Below, piece after piece: positions 44,089 to 54,413 of a DNA stretch of 64,000 bases. A model generated the notes under the pieces. That model was not told the origin of the DNA. It saw nothing but the letters and a program-made list of their open reading frames with translations, and did no database searches. Position 1 is the stretch's first letter, and every line of letters begins with the position of its first letter. The position numbers were made by a program, and so were the translations under genes. This stretch comes from Chryseobacterium taiwanense (GTDB taxonomy: Bacteria; Bacteroidota; Bacteroidia; Flavobacteriales; Weeksellaceae): contig NZ_JWTA01000004.1 of the NCBI RefSeq assembly GCF_000813825.1, positions 124,001-188,000 on the forward strand, in the 5' to 3' direction.

Positions 44089-47000
44089 ATGAAAAAACTC
44101 TACTCATTTTTTTCAACAATTTCGTTATCAATAAAAATGTTTGCGCAACCTAATTTGCGTATCCTATTGTTATTTAATATTTTACTATACAATTTCGTAG
44201 GAGCACAAGCAGTTCCGGAATTAATGTATTATAAATTTGACACACCAGGAACAGCTGTAGCAAATAATGCCAGTGCTCCGGTAGGAACTAACCCTGCCCC
44301 TATCTTAGGACTTACTATAGGCGGTACCGGTCAATTTGGTACCGGACTACAAGGAGCTGCAGGTGCTACAGCTACCAATAGAGTAAATCCGGGTTGGACA
44401 GGGACTCATAATGGCAGTTGGACCATCTCATTCTGGATGAATGTTCCTACCCCACCAACGACCCGTTATATGTTTGGGAACACTACCGGGAACGGAACAT
44501 TTAGATGTTTTATAGGTGGTGCTGCAAATAAAATCAGACTAACAGGAGGAGTTCCTTCCATTACGTTAGATATGTCCGCCTGGGCTTCAGGAACGAGTGT
44601 AATACACTATGTATATGATCAAACCGCAGGTACAGTATCCGGATATATTAATGGAGTATTTCAACAATCTGTAACAGTAGGAGCTAGTTATCCATTAGTA
44701 GGGGCAAACTTTGTTGTGGGTTCTCAGGGTACTTCAATTGATGGTACTATGGATGAATTCAGAATGTACAATAGAGCACTTACCCAAGCTGAAATTAGCA
44801 CAACATGGAATATTACTTTACCCGGAACAACTTGTTCAGGATCAGTAACAGCTGGTACAGCATCGGCTTCCGTTAGTAATATTTGCGCAAATACGCCTTT
44901 CAACCTTTCCTTAACTGGTTCTACAATAGGAAGCGGCGTTACTTACCAATGGCAAAGTTCTCCTGCAGGAGCTGCTACATTTACTAATATCGTTGGGGCT
45001 ACATCCATTTCTCATACGGTAACTAATCAAACTGCTGCTACAGACTACAGATGTATTGTAACCTGTACCAATGGAGGGAGTACACAAACTTCCAATATAG
45101 TTGCTGTAGGACAAAACTCTGGTATAGCATGTTTAAATTACTGTGCACCAGTAAGCTCAGGTAGCACAGGTACCTTTATTAACAATGTACAGTTTGGCGG
45201 TATTAATAATAATTCTTCCGCTTCTCAGCCCACAGCATCTCCTTATTATACTTATTATCCAAGTGCAACGACTTCTGTGATGAGGGGGACTACTGAAAAC
45301 ATAAGTATAACAATAGGACCTTCAGGCACTTATAGTGGTGCCATTACCTCTGTATGGATTGACTGGAATCAGGATGGAACTCTAAGTTCTACAGAACATT
45401 TCTATGTAGGACCTGGTAGTAGTTCCGCAGGGATTCCGTCCGGAACAACTTTAAGTGTACCTGTTTCTATTCCGGTAACAGCCACATTAGGAACTACCCG
45501 TATGCGTATTCGAACTAGAGGAAGTTCTAATCCAAACCTTCCAACCGATGCTTGTACGAATTTCGGATCTGGTGAAACAGAAGATTACGATATTACGGTT
45601 ATTCCATCAGTGAATTGTACAGGAACACCTGTCACAGGTACAGCCGCAGCAACAATTACTAATGCCTGTGTAGGTGCTCCTTTTAATCTAGCACTCACAG
45701 GTTACACAATTGCAGTAGGCATAACTTATCAATGGTATAGCAGTCCTGCCGGCGCGGGTACTTTTACAGCGATTGCAGGTGCTACAGCCCCTAATTACGC
45801 TGTAACCAGCCAAACAGTGGCTACCGATTATCGATGCGTAGTCACATGTACTAATACCAGCCAAAGTGCAACCTCTAATACAGTTACTGTAGGACAAAAT
45901 CCTCCTATACAATGTTATTGTACACCAACAGCAGGAACCACTTCTACTACTTATTACCTAAAAAATGTTGTTTCAACCGGAGCTTGGGCGAATATTAATT
46001 ATTCAGCAAACTCTTATAATGCATATACTAATTCTAATATGGCTGCATTGACATCTCCAGGAAATAATATAAATCTTAACTTATCAGGCTCTGTACCGAC
46101 AAGTACTTATCTGTATAAAGTGTGGGTAGATTGGAATAAAGATGGTGTTTTTGCTAATCCGGGAGAATTAGTTATTTCAAATACTTCTTCTGTTTCAACA
46201 TTAACTGGCACAATACCTGTACCTCTTGGTACAACCCTAGGAGATTACAGAGTAAGATGTTCAATTTCTTGGAGTGGCACAGTTACACCTTGTGGACCAG
46301 CACCCTATGGAAACTATGTAGACTTCACATTGACTGTTGTAGCTCCACCTAGCTGCTATCCTCCTACAGGATTAACAGTATCCGGAATTACAGGAAACTC
46401 AGCTACAATAAGCTGGATCATGGGAACCCCTCCTCCAGCTGGTGGATATATATATTATATTTCCACATCATCTACACCACCCCTACCAGGATCAACTCCT
46501 TCGGGTAGTACAATGTCAAATTCGGTAGATTTGCCTGCCAATTTACTTCCTAGTACTACTTATTATTGGTGGGTACAGGCAATTTGCCCACCTACGGATA
46601 GTAGCTATATCATGCAAGGTCCTACCTTTATGACGACACAAATTCCGGCAACCCTTCCTTATCTTCAGAATTTTGAAGCAACGAATGATTTAGGATTATT
46701 GAACGGAACCCAAACCAATAAATGGGCTCATGGTTCTGCCACGGGAAATACCGGAAAATCTATTTATATTTCTAATGACAATGGAACTACAAACGCTTAT
46801 ACCATTACATCAACAAGTGTAGTTCAGGCATATAGAGACATTAAGATTCCGACAGGAACTACCCTGGCTAGTTTCTCTTTTGACTGGAAAGCACAAGGAC
46901 AGACGACTGTAGATTATTTGAGAGTATGGTTGGTACCTTCCACCTTCTTACCTACACCGGGAACTCAGATTACGGCGGTAACCGGAACACCGGGAGCACC

Positions 47001-48765
47001 AGGAAGAGTTCAGGTTGGGCAATTCAATCAAAATGGAACTTGGCAGTCTTATTCCAATGCAAGCTTAAATCTTACCAATTATGCAGGTACCATAATGCGT
47101 CTGGTATTTGAATGGGTAAATAATGCTGCTACAGGAACTCAGCCTCCGGCAGCAGTAGATAATATAGTGTTAAGAGTTTGTAGTACAGCTACGCCTGTAG
47201 TTACAGTAGCTCCAGCTACCATCACTCATAATACAGCTGTAATTACATGGCCACAGGATGACGGTGGAGCGTCTTATAAATTAAGATATCGTCCGGTTGG
47301 TTCTATGGGAGGGTGGCTACCTTCAAATATCGGTCAAGATATAACGCCAAACTATCCTAATCAAAGTATTACGATTCCAAACTTATTACCAGCAACATTG
47401 TATGAAGTAGAAGTAGCTGCAGTTTGTAATACAATTGATATTGGAAATTATTCACATAATGAGTTCATAACAAAATGTGACCCGACTCCACCAAACGTGA
47501 CGTTTACTGGTATTACAGCTACTTCAGCAGTGGTAAGCTGGTCTCCATTAGTGGCAAGTGCAACGTATCAATTGCAATGGAAAAAAGTAGGAGATCCCCC
47601 ATCGGCATGGATTGGCCCAATTAATTTACCAAATCCACCATCAAACACGTACACTCTTCCTTCTCCTGGTAATACTTTAACACCATATACACAGTATGAA
47701 GTTCAGGTAAGAAATATCTGTGTAAATTCTACAGAGCCTAACCCATGGTCAAGCTTATCGAGATTTACAACAGAGAGAACCTGTGATATTGCGCCACCAG
47801 GATTAACTATTCTTGAACTAAAACCTACAAGTGCTAAAGTTCAGTGGGATCCTTATAATGGTCCGGATGCAACAGGTCAGTATATCTTGAGATACAGAAA
47901 AGTAGGAATTCCGGGATGGACGAATATTACAGTATCAAATAATACATATACGCTTACCAACTTATTGGAATTGACAAAATATGAAATGGAAGTAGCAAAT
48001 GTTTGCAGTGGTACACCAGGTAACTTTACTTTGCCATATTACTTTACAACGCCTACGGTAATCTATTGTCAGATGGAAGCATTGAATTCAGCAGGAGATT
48101 ATATTTCTAAAGTAACCGTTACTCCTAACGGAAAATCACAGATGGAAAATCCTTCAGCAGGTTCAACGTATACAGATTATACAGCTGTTACAAAAGCTCA
48201 GATCGAATTGATTCAAGGTTCATCAAATAATCAGCTGACTATTGATAAAGTAGCAACAGCAGATGCAGGCGTTGTCGCATGGATTGACTTTAACAGAAAC
48301 GGAGAATTTGATATCAATGAAAGAATCTTAGTATCCGGACCAAACACGGCAGCAACAGCAACTACCACATTCAATGTTCCTACTGATGCTTTTGTAAGCA
48401 ATGCAGACTATATGTATGTTATAATGAGAGTTGCTTTGATGAAAGGAGGTATTCCTGTGAATTGTACCAACTTTGCTAGTGGAGAAGTAGAAGATTACAC
48501 AGTAAGAATTACCAAGAAATCAGCTACAAATCTGTTGAATCAGGATGATATTTTGATCTACCCTAACCCGGTAACCACGGTATTGAATGTTAAGAATATC
48601 AGCAAGCGTGCAACTTATAAGCTTTATAGTGCAGCCGGTCAGTTGATATCAAGTGGAATTATCTTAAACAACAAGGTAGATGTTCATGCTCTGATCAATG
48701 GAATGTATGTGATCGATATTCAGGATGGATCCACTTCAGCACAGAAGAAGTTTATTAAAGAATAA
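44089..48765 (+). CDS. Giant T9SS-secreted multidomain surface protein, copy 1
   Basis: A 1558-residue protein for export to the cell surface. After a signal region ending near VGAQA (about residue 44) come a LamG/concanavalin-like domain (47-244), an Ig-like module (247-341), a GEVED domain (360-504, SVWIDWNQDG), a second Ig-like module (507-604), a second GEVED-like domain (620-750, VWVDWNKDG), fibronectin III (754-850), a cleaved-adhesin/choice-of-anchor domain (854-1030, PYLQNFEATND), three more fibronectin III domains (1034-1320), a last GEVED domain (1327-1473, VAWIDFNRNG) and a type-A sorting domain (1484-1558, ILIYPNPVTTVLNV). It likely is an adhesin or wall-binding protein. From 46631 onward it is nearly identical to copy 2. 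Confidence 0.88.
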   Translation: MKKLYSFFSTISLSIKMFAQPNLRILLLFNILLYNFVGAQAVPELMYYKFDTPGTAVANNASAPVGTNPAPILGLTIGGTGQFGTGLQGAAGATATNRVNPGWTGTHNGSWTISFWMNVPTPPTTRYMFGNTTGNGTFRCFIGGAANKIRLTGGVPSITLDMSAWASGTSVIHYVYDQTAGTVSGYINGVFQQSVTVGASYPLVGANFVVGSQGTSIDGTMDEFRMYNRALTQAEISTTWNITLPGTTCSGSVTAGTASASVSNICANTPFNLSLTGSTIGSGVTYQWQSSPAGAATFTNIVGATSISHTVTNQTAATDYRCIVTCTNGGSTQTSNIVAVGQNSGIACLNYCAPVSSGSTGTFINNVQFGGINNNSSASQPTASPYYTYYPSATTSVMRGTTENISITIGPSGTYSGAITSVWIDWNQDGTLSSTEHFYVGPGSSSAGIPSGTTLSVPVSIPVTATLGTTRMRIRTRGSSNPNLPTDACTNFGSGETEDYDITVIPSVNCTGTPVTGTAAATITNACVGAPFNLALTGYTIAVGITYQWYSSPAGAGTFTAIAGATAPNYAVTSQTVATDYRCVVTCTNTSQSATSNTVTVGQNPPIQCYCTPTAGTTSTTYYLKNVVSTGAWANINYSANSYNAYTNSNMAALTSPGNNINLNLSGSVPTSTYLYKVWVDWNKDGVFANPGELVISNTSSVSTLTGTIPVPLGTTLGDYRVRCSISWSGTVTPCGPAPYGNYVDFTLTVVAPPSCYPPTGLTVSGITGNSATISWIMGTPPPAGGYIYYISTSSTPPLPGSTPSGSTMSNSVDLPANLLPSTTYYWWVQAICPPTDSSYIMQGPTFMTTQIPATLPYLQNFEATNDLGLLNGTQTNKWAHGSATGNTGKSIYISNDNGTTNAYTITSTSVVQAYRDIKIPTGTTLASFSFDWKAQGQTTVDYLRVWLVPSTFLPTPGTQITAVTGTPGAPGRVQVGQFNQNGTWQSYSNASLNLTNYAGTIMRLVFEWVNNAATGTQPPAAVDNIVLRVCSTATPVVTVAPATITHNTAVITWPQDDGGASYKLRYRPVGSMGGWLPSNIGQDITPNYPNQSITIPNLLPATLYEVEVAAVCNTIDIGNYSHNEFITKCDPTPPNVTFTGITATSAVVSWSPLVASATYQLQWKKVGDPPSAWIGPINLPNPPSNTYTLPSPGNTLTPYTQYEVQVRNICVNSTEPNPWSSLSRFTTERTCDIAPPGLTILELKPTSAKVQWDPYNGPDATGQYILRYRKVGIPGWTNITVSNNTYTLTNLLELTKYEMEVANVCSGTPGNFTLPYYFTTPTVIYCQMEALNSAGDYISKVTVTPNGKSQMENPSAGSTYTDYTAVTKAQIELIQGSSNNQLTIDKVATADAGVVAWIDFNRNGEFDINERILVSGPNTAATATTTFNVPTDAFVSNADYMYVIMRVALMKGGIPVNCTNFASGEVEDYTVRITKKSATNLLNQDDILIYPNPVTTVLNVKNISKRATYKLYSAAGQLISSGIILNNKVDVHALINGMYVIDIQDGSTSAQKKFIKE

Positions 48766-48833
48766 GAATCATAATAATTAATTACTTTTAAAATAGAATC
48801 AGCTCTCAGAAATGGGAGCTGATTTTTTTTTTT
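46631..48833 (+). repeat. 2.2-kb near-identical direct repeat, unit 1 (unit 2 at 51552-53752)
   Basis: From TGACGACACA (46631) the sequence runs parallel to 51552 onward through the stop codon and terminator, with an offset of 4921 bp that becomes 4924 after one 3-bp insertion (ACA in unit 2). Most differences are single bases, many silent. It covers the anchor domain, three fibronectin domains, GEVED and sorting domains. Confidence 0.85.
48797..48833 (+). terminator. Terminator of giant T9SS gene copy 1
   Basis: AATCAGCTC (48797-48805) and GAGCTGATT (48816-48824) form a perfect 9-bp stem, followed by a run of T. The remaining gap to 49138 is AT-rich and holds no gene; it contains a -7-like box (49070-49077). 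Confidence 0.85.
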
Positions 48834-49069
48834 GTGAATATTTTTTTAAACAAACATTTCAATAAGCTATTGAATGAAATTTTTCTTTAAAAAATCTAAT
48901 TTCCTATTTTATTATTCACAAATAAGAGAATTTTTAACTCATATCTGTAAGGAATAAATACTTTTTAAAGAAAATATTTTTTTTAATTATTCATTAAAAT
49001 AAATATATTTAAATAACGTTTAATCAAATAAATTAAAATATTTCAAATTTTTTAATCGAAAAATATATT

Positions 49070-49077
49070 TAAATTTG
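49070..49077 (+). promoter_or_regulatory. -7 box before giant T9SS gene copy 2
   Basis: TAAATTTG is a perfect TAnnTTTG match, 61 bp before the ATG at 49139. No good -33 box is visible about 20 bp upstream. Confidence 0.35.
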
Positions 49078-49138
49078 AGAAATCAATAAAATAATTAATA
49101 TGAAATGAAAATTACTTTTTATTCGTATAACTACATTC

Positions 49139-52100
49139 ATGAAAAAGTTATACTTACTTCTTTACACTATTATCACTATTAAATTTGAAAATATGAAAAT
49201 GATTAAAACCAAAAGATTCCTGAGGAACTTGGTTGCATTGTCTTGTATGATTTTAGGACTGTTTGTACAGGCACAAACAGTTACAATCGGTACAGGAGCG
49301 AGCACCCAAAGGTACCCTCTAGGATCTTATTATGCCTACGAAATGTCGGCATCACTTTATACTGCTGCGGAAATAAGTTTACCGGCAGGAGGAAGTGTTC
49401 AATCTGTAGCCTGGAACTGTACTGAAGCAATGAGCTTCAATCTTCCGATAAAAATTTATTTAAAATCTGTTCCAAGCACCACAACAACATTGACAGCACA
49501 GCCTTGGACGACTACAAAAGCAGGTGCTGTATTAGTTTATGATGGAACGGTAAATAATTTACCGATCGGTTGGAATACAATTACTTTGCAAAACCAGTAC
49601 TATTATAATGGAACAGATAATTTACAGGTTCTTGTTGAAACAAACTTTGGTGGATCTTCAGGAGGATCAACAAGTAGTACAGGAAGTAAAATTACGTATT
49701 CTTCAGCTACGACTAAGCATATGTATTATTATGGGAATAATGTGCCGCAAAGCACTAATGGATACACTTCTTCCAATAGACCCAATATAAGATTGACATT
49801 CGGTGCTGCTCCCACATGTGTACCACCTCCATCAGGCTCAGGTTTAACTTTGACCACATTAACGCCAACAAATGCAGGAATCAGTTGGACAGCTCCGACC
49901 ACAGCTCCTGCAGGAGGATATGATGTATACTATACAACTTCTACAGCTATACCAACAGCTACGGCTGCACCTTTTCAGACAGTGACTACGGGAACTACGG
50001 CTACGCTTTCACCATTGACTGCAAATACAACATATTATGCATGGGTAAGATCAAGATGTAGTGCTTCCAGTCAAAGTACTTGGGTTGGACCTTTAGTGAT
50101 ATATACAGCTTATTGTTTACCTTCTGCCGGAACTGGCTCGTCATTATATTATTTATCACAAATTAGTACGACAGGAGGATGGACAAATTTGAACTATATG
50201 GCATCTTCTTATACTGGATATGTTAATAATTCATCTAATACACTTAGCGCTTCACCTGGGAGTACAATTAATGTAACATTAAAAGGCGCAAGTACATATT
50301 ATTATTACTACTATGTATGGGTAGATTGGAATAACGATTTGGATTTTAATGATGCCGGAGAAACTATTTTGGCCACGACTACAACAGTTAATACCGGAAG
50401 TTCAACAGTTATTAACGTACCTCCTGCACAACCTTACGGAAACTATAGAGTAAGGTTTGCCTCTTCAGGCTCCGGTCAGATTACTTCTTGTGGAGCAGCT
50501 CCTTATGGGAGTTATGTGGATTATAATTTAGAAATTGGTGCTCCACCAACTTGTATGCCTCCTACGGCATTAGTTTTAAATGCCACTTCCACATCATCAG
50601 CAAGTATTGGATGGACAGCTTCTACATCTGCTCCTTTAGGATATGAAATTTATTATAATACCACCAATATCGCTCCTAACACAGGAACTGCTCCTCAAAT
50701 CACAGGAATAACAGGCACAACGTACACCATTCCTGGTTTAGCAGCAGATACTACTTATTATATATGGGTAAGAGCAAGATGTAATGCTACCGATGCAAGT
50801 CCTTGGGCAGGACCGATTACGGCGTATACAGCCTATTGTTTACCTTCCGCAGGTACAAGCTCGTCATTGTATTATTTGTCACAAATTACAACAACCGGAG
50901 GATGGACAAATTTAAATTATGCAGCATCGGCCTATACAGCATATGTTAATAATTCACCAAATACAATCAACACTTCACCAGGAAGTGCAATTAATGTAAC
51001 ATTAAAAGGAGCAAACACCTATTATTATCGTTATTATGTATGGGTAGACTGGAATAATGATATGGATTTTGATGATGTAGGAGAAACTATTCTGGCAACC
51101 ACTACTACTGTTAATACAGGTGCTTCAACAGTGATCAACGTACCTGCCGCACTACCCTATGGAATTTATAGAGTAAGGTTTGCAACATCAGGTTCAGGTG
51201 CTATTACTTCTTGTGGAGCAGCACCGTATGGTAATTATGTAGATTATAGTTTAGAAGTGGGAGTACCTCCTACTTGTTTGCCACCTACAGGTATGACCGT
51301 TAGTTCAATAGAAGGAACAGGTGCTATTATCAGCTGGGCAACTCCAACAACTCCACCTGGAAATGGATATGTATACTATATCTCTACTTCGCCTACTCCA
51401 CCTGCTTTTGGAGCAGCTCCTACAGGACCATCAGCAACTACTTCTGTAGATTTAACTCCTACTTTGGTTCCGAATACTACTTACTACTGGTGGGTAAGAG
51501 CAGTTTGTTCTCCTACAGATAGTAGTTATTGGGCAGAAGGACCAAGTTTTATGACGACACAAATTCCTGCTACGCTTCCTTATCTTCAGAATTTTGAAGG
51601 GACAAATGATTTAGGATTATTGAACGGAACACAAACCAATAAATGGGCTCATGGTTCTGCCACAGGAAATACAGGAAAATCTATTTATATTTCTAATGAC
51701 AATGGAGTCACAAATGCTTATACCATTACATCAACGAGTATAGTGCAAGCATACAGAGATATTAAGATTCCTGCAGGAACTTCTCTTGCTACATTGTCTT
51801 TTGATTGGAAAGCTGATGGACAGACGACCGTAGATTATTTAAGAGTGTGGTTGGTACCCGCCACCTTCTTACCAACACCGGGAACGCAGATTACAGCAGT
51901 AACCGGAACACCGACAGCACCGGGAAGAGTTCAGGTTGGTCAATTCAATCAAAATGGTACAACTTGGCAATCTTATTCCAATGCAAGTTTAAATCTTACC
52001 AATTATGCAGGTACCGTAATGCGTTTGGTATTTGAATGGGTAAATAATGCGGCTACAGGAACTCAACCACCGGCGGCAGTAGATAATATTGTGTTAAGAG

Positions 52101-53689
52101 TTTGTAGTACAGCTACTCCTGTAGTTACAGTAGCTCCAGCTACCATCACTCATAATACAGCTGTAATTACATGGTCACAGGATGATGGTGGAGCGTCTTA
52201 TAAGTTAAGATATCGTCCGGTTGGTTCTACTGGAGGATGGCTACCTTCAAATATTGGTCAGGATGTAACGCCAAACTATCCTACTCAAAATATTACGATT
52301 TCGGGATTATTACCTGCAACATTATATGAAGTGGAAGTAGCAGCAGTTTGTAATACCATTAATGTTGGAGCATATTCACATAATGAATTTACAACAACAT
52401 GTGACCCGACTCCACCCAACGTAACATTTACCAATATTACATCTACATCAGCAGTTGTACACTGGTCTCCATTAGCGGCAAGTGCAACCTATCAATTGCA
52501 ATGGAAAAAAGTAGGAGATCCCCCATCAGCATGGATTGGGCCAATTAATTTACCAAACCCACCTGCAAACACGTACACTCTTCCTTCTCCTGGTAATACT
52601 TTAACACCATATACTCAGTATGAAGTTCAGGTAAGAAGTACATGTGTGAGTTCTACAACACCTAATCCTTGGTCAAGCTTATCAAGGTTTACAACAGAAA
52701 GAACCTGTGATATTGCTCCACCGGGATTAACTATTCTTGAATTAAAGCCAACAAGTGCAAAAATTCAATGGGATCCTTACAACGGTCCGGATGCAACAGG
52801 TCAGTATATCTTGAGATACAGAAAAATAGGAGTTCCGGGATGGACGAATATTACAGTGTCAAATAATATTCATACACTTACCGGCTTATTGGAATTGACT
52901 AAATATGAAATGGAAGTAGCGAATATTTGTAGTGGTACACCAGGTAACTTTACTTTGCCGTATTACTTTACAACACCTACAGTGATCTATTGTCAGCAGG
53001 CAGCAGTGAATTCAGCAGGAGATTACATTTCTAAAGTAACGGTTACTCCTAACGGAAAACCACAGATGGAAAATCCTTCGGCGGGATCAACGTATACGGA
53101 TTATACAGCCGTTACCAAAGCTCAAATTGAATTGATTCAAGGTTCATCAAATAATCAGTTAACGATTGATAAAGTAGCAACAGCAGATGCAGGAGTAGTA
53201 GCTTGGATTGACTTTAACAGAAACGGAGAATTTGATATCAATGAAAGAATCTTAGTATCCGGACCAAACACAGCAGCAACAGCGACTACCACATTCAATG
53301 TGCCAGTAGATGCTTTTGTAAGCAATGCAGACTATATGTATGTCATAATGAGAGTAGCATTGATGAAAGGAGGCCTTCCTGTAAATTGTACCAACTTTGA
53401 CAGTGGAGAAGTAGAAGATTATACGGTAAGAATTACCAAGAAGGCTACTTCAAGCCTATTGAATCAAACAGATATTTTGATTTACCCTAACCCCGTAACA
53501 ACGGTATTGAATGTAAAGAATATCAGCAAACGTGCCAATTATAAGATTTATAGTGCTGCTGGACAATTAATCTCAAGCGGAATTATCTTAAACAACAAGG
53601 TAGATGTTCATGCTCTGATCAACGGAGTATATATGATCGATATTCAGGATGGCTCAACTTCAGTACAGAAGAAGTTCATTAAAGAATAA
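49139..53689 (+). CDS. Giant T9SS-secreted multidomain surface protein, copy 2
   Basis: A 1516-residue paralogue. The start at 49139 gives a MKKLYLLLY leader; a second ATG at 49193 (MKMIKTKRFLRN) gives a cleaner signal peptide cut near VQAQ, and may be the true start. The N-terminal part is different from copy 1: a beta domain (47-225), then fibronectin III (228-324), GEVED (325-468), fibronectin III (469-562), a second GEVED copy (564-708) nearly equal to the first, fibronectin III (709-808). The anchor domain, three fibronectin domains, GEVED and sorting domain (1441-1516) are shared with copy 1. Role: probably adhesion or surface binding, inferred from domains. Confidence 0.88.
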   Translation: MKKLYLLLYTIITIKFENMKMIKTKRFLRNLVALSCMILGLFVQAQTVTIGTGASTQRYPLGSYYAYEMSASLYTAAEISLPAGGSVQSVAWNCTEAMSFNLPIKIYLKSVPSTTTTLTAQPWTTTKAGAVLVYDGTVNNLPIGWNTITLQNQYYYNGTDNLQVLVETNFGGSSGGSTSSTGSKITYSSATTKHMYYYGNNVPQSTNGYTSSNRPNIRLTFGAAPTCVPPPSGSGLTLTTLTPTNAGISWTAPTTAPAGGYDVYYTTSTAIPTATAAPFQTVTTGTTATLSPLTANTTYYAWVRSRCSASSQSTWVGPLVIYTAYCLPSAGTGSSLYYLSQISTTGGWTNLNYMASSYTGYVNNSSNTLSASPGSTINVTLKGASTYYYYYYVWVDWNNDLDFNDAGETILATTTTVNTGSSTVINVPPAQPYGNYRVRFASSGSGQITSCGAAPYGSYVDYNLEIGAPPTCMPPTALVLNATSTSSASIGWTASTSAPLGYEIYYNTTNIAPNTGTAPQITGITGTTYTIPGLAADTTYYIWVRARCNATDASPWAGPITAYTAYCLPSAGTSSSLYYLSQITTTGGWTNLNYAASAYTAYVNNSPNTINTSPGSAINVTLKGANTYYYRYYVWVDWNNDMDFDDVGETILATTTTVNTGASTVINVPAALPYGIYRVRFATSGSGAITSCGAAPYGNYVDYSLEVGVPPTCLPPTGMTVSSIEGTGAIISWATPTTPPGNGYVYYISTSPTPPAFGAAPTGPSATTSVDLTPTLVPNTTYYWWVRAVCSPTDSSYWAEGPSFMTTQIPATLPYLQNFEGTNDLGLLNGTQTNKWAHGSATGNTGKSIYISNDNGVTNAYTITSTSIVQAYRDIKIPAGTSLATLSFDWKADGQTTVDYLRVWLVPATFLPTPGTQITAVTGTPTAPGRVQVGQFNQNGTTWQSYSNASLNLTNYAGTVMRLVFEWVNNAATGTQPPAAVDNIVLRVCSTATPVVTVAPATITHNTAVITWSQDDGGASYKLRYRPVGSTGGWLPSNIGQDVTPNYPTQNITISGLLPATLYEVEVAAVCNTINVGAYSHNEFTTTCDPTPPNVTFTNITSTSAVVHWSPLAASATYQLQWKKVGDPPSAWIGPINLPNPPANTYTLPSPGNTLTPYTQYEVQVRSTCVSSTTPNPWSSLSRFTTERTCDIAPPGLTILELKPTSAKIQWDPYNGPDATGQYILRYRKIGVPGWTNITVSNNIHTLTGLLELTKYEMEVANICSGTPGNFTLPYYFTTPTVIYCQQAAVNSAGDYISKVTVTPNGKPQMENPSAGSTYTDYTAVTKAQIELIQGSSNNQLTIDKVATADAGVVAWIDFNRNGEFDINERILVSGPNTAATATTTFNVPVDAFVSNADYMYVIMRVALMKGGLPVNCTNFDSGEVEDYTVRITKKATSSLLNQTDILIYPNPVTTVLNVKNISKRANYKIYSAAGQLISSGIILNNKVDVHALINGVYMIDIQDGSTSVQKKFIKE
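50107..51256 (+). repeat. Internal duplication of a GEVED-fibronectin module
   Basis: The GEVED segment starting at about 50107 (AYCLPSAG and VWVDWNNDLDF) recurs at about 50826 (AYCLPSAG and VWVDWNNDMDF), about 719 bp later. The two copies are nearly identical, including YYLSQI and TTTTVNTG segments. It looks like a recent in-frame duplication of a whole GEVED plus fibronectin unit. Confidence 0.75.
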
Positions 53690-53720
53690 GAATCATAATA
53701 ATTCATTATTTTTAAAATAG

Positions 53721-53752
53721 AATCAGCTCTCAGAAATGGGGGCTGATTTTTT
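53721..53752 (+). terminator. Terminator of giant T9SS gene copy 2
   Basis: AATCAGCTC (53721-53729) pairs with GGGCTGATT (53740-53748); the A-to-G change relative to copy 1 keeps the stem through a G-U pair. A T-rich tail follows. It is the duplicate of the terminator at 48797. Confidence 0.8.
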
Positions 53753-53786
53753 GTTTTTTCATAAGAAGTCAAAATTATCACGACTC

Positions 53787-53852
53787 CAACGACTCATTTT
53801 GCCCGTTCATCGAAAATAATCTCAAAATAATAGATTTTGGACAGAACTTTAC
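53787..53852 (+). promoter_or_regulatory. Shared 28-bp activator site and promoter of dps (site A)
   Basis: The 28 bp at 53787-53814 (CAACGACTCATTTTGCC followed by CGTTCATCGAA) recur at 59274 and 60813. Exactly 29 bp later stands GAACTTTAC (53844-53852), aligned with the TAGCTTTAC boxes of the other two sites. The position 20 bp before that box is a poor -33 (CTC). The ATG of dps is 41 bp after the box. Confidence 0.8.
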
Positions 53853-53893
53853 TTCAGAAAAAAACAATACTACTCACCTTAAATTTTATTATT

Positions 53894-54370
53894 ATGAAAA
53901 CAAAAATCGGAATTACAGAAACCAACGCAGACGCTGTTGCAGCAGAATTGGCAAAATTATTGGCTGACGAAACCCTACTCTACATCAAAACCAGAAATGC
54001 ACACTGGAATGTAACCGGAGACAACTTCCACGCCAATCATATTTTCTTTGAAGAGCAATACAAACAGCTAGACGAAATCATCGACAGTGTAGCAGAACGT
54101 ATGAGAAAAATAGGACATTACGCTCCTGCAGCCATGAAAATCTATTTGGAATTAACACACCTTACAGAATACAGTGACAGAACCAATGATGGATTGGGTT
54201 ACATGAAAGATTTGTTGAGCGATCATGAAAGTGTCATCGAATTTTTACGCGGGAACATCACTCCTTTTGCTGAAGAATACAAAGATTATGGTACTAGCGA
54301 TTTCATTACCGGATTGATGGAAACTCACGAAGAAATGGCTTGGATGATCCGTTCATACTTCAGAAAATAA
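53894..54370 (+). CDS. dps: Dps-family DNA-binding ferritin-like protein
   Basis: A 158-residue four-helix protein that forms a dodecameric cage, oxidises Fe(II) with peroxide and protects DNA. Ferroxidase residues lie in NAHWNVTGDNFHANHIFFEEQY (read as AHWNVTG, then HIFFEEQYKQLDEIID). The ATG at 53894 (MKTKIGITET) gives the normal Dps length; the longer frame from 53837 would start inside the promoter region. The shared stress site precedes it, and the LytTR regulator gene follows 43 bp later with its own -7 box. Confidence 0.94.
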   Translation: MKTKIGITETNADAVAAELAKLLADETLLYIKTRNAHWNVTGDNFHANHIFFEEQYKQLDEIIDSVAERMRKIGHYAPAAMKIYLELTHLTEYSDRTNDGLGYMKDLLSDHESVIEFLRGNITPFAEEYKDYGTSDFITGLMETHEEMAWMIRSYFRK

Positions 54371-54381
54371 AAAGGAATAAT

Positions 54382-54389
54382 TATATTTG
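54382..54389 (+). promoter_or_regulatory. -7 box of the LytTR regulator gene
   Basis: TATATTTG is a perfect TAnnTTTG box 24 bp before the ATG at 54414. The regulator can therefore be transcribed separately from dps. The sequence CCGTTCAT at 54349-54356, inside dps, resembles half of the shared site but is not at the 29-bp spacing. Confidence 0.5.
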
Positions 54390-54413
54390 TGTACATCATA
54401 AATAAATAGCCCT

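Noticed and set aside
53837-53893. Upstream extension of dps giving a 177-residue product
   Set aside because: It would start inside the promoter (the -7 box is at 53844) and add residues not seen in Dps proteins. The ATG at 53894 gives the normal length.
54349-54356. CCGTTCAT inside dps as a fourth copy of the shared site
   Set aside because: Only half the motif matches, and the distance to the -7 box is not the 29 bp seen in the three true sites; likely chance within coding sequence.
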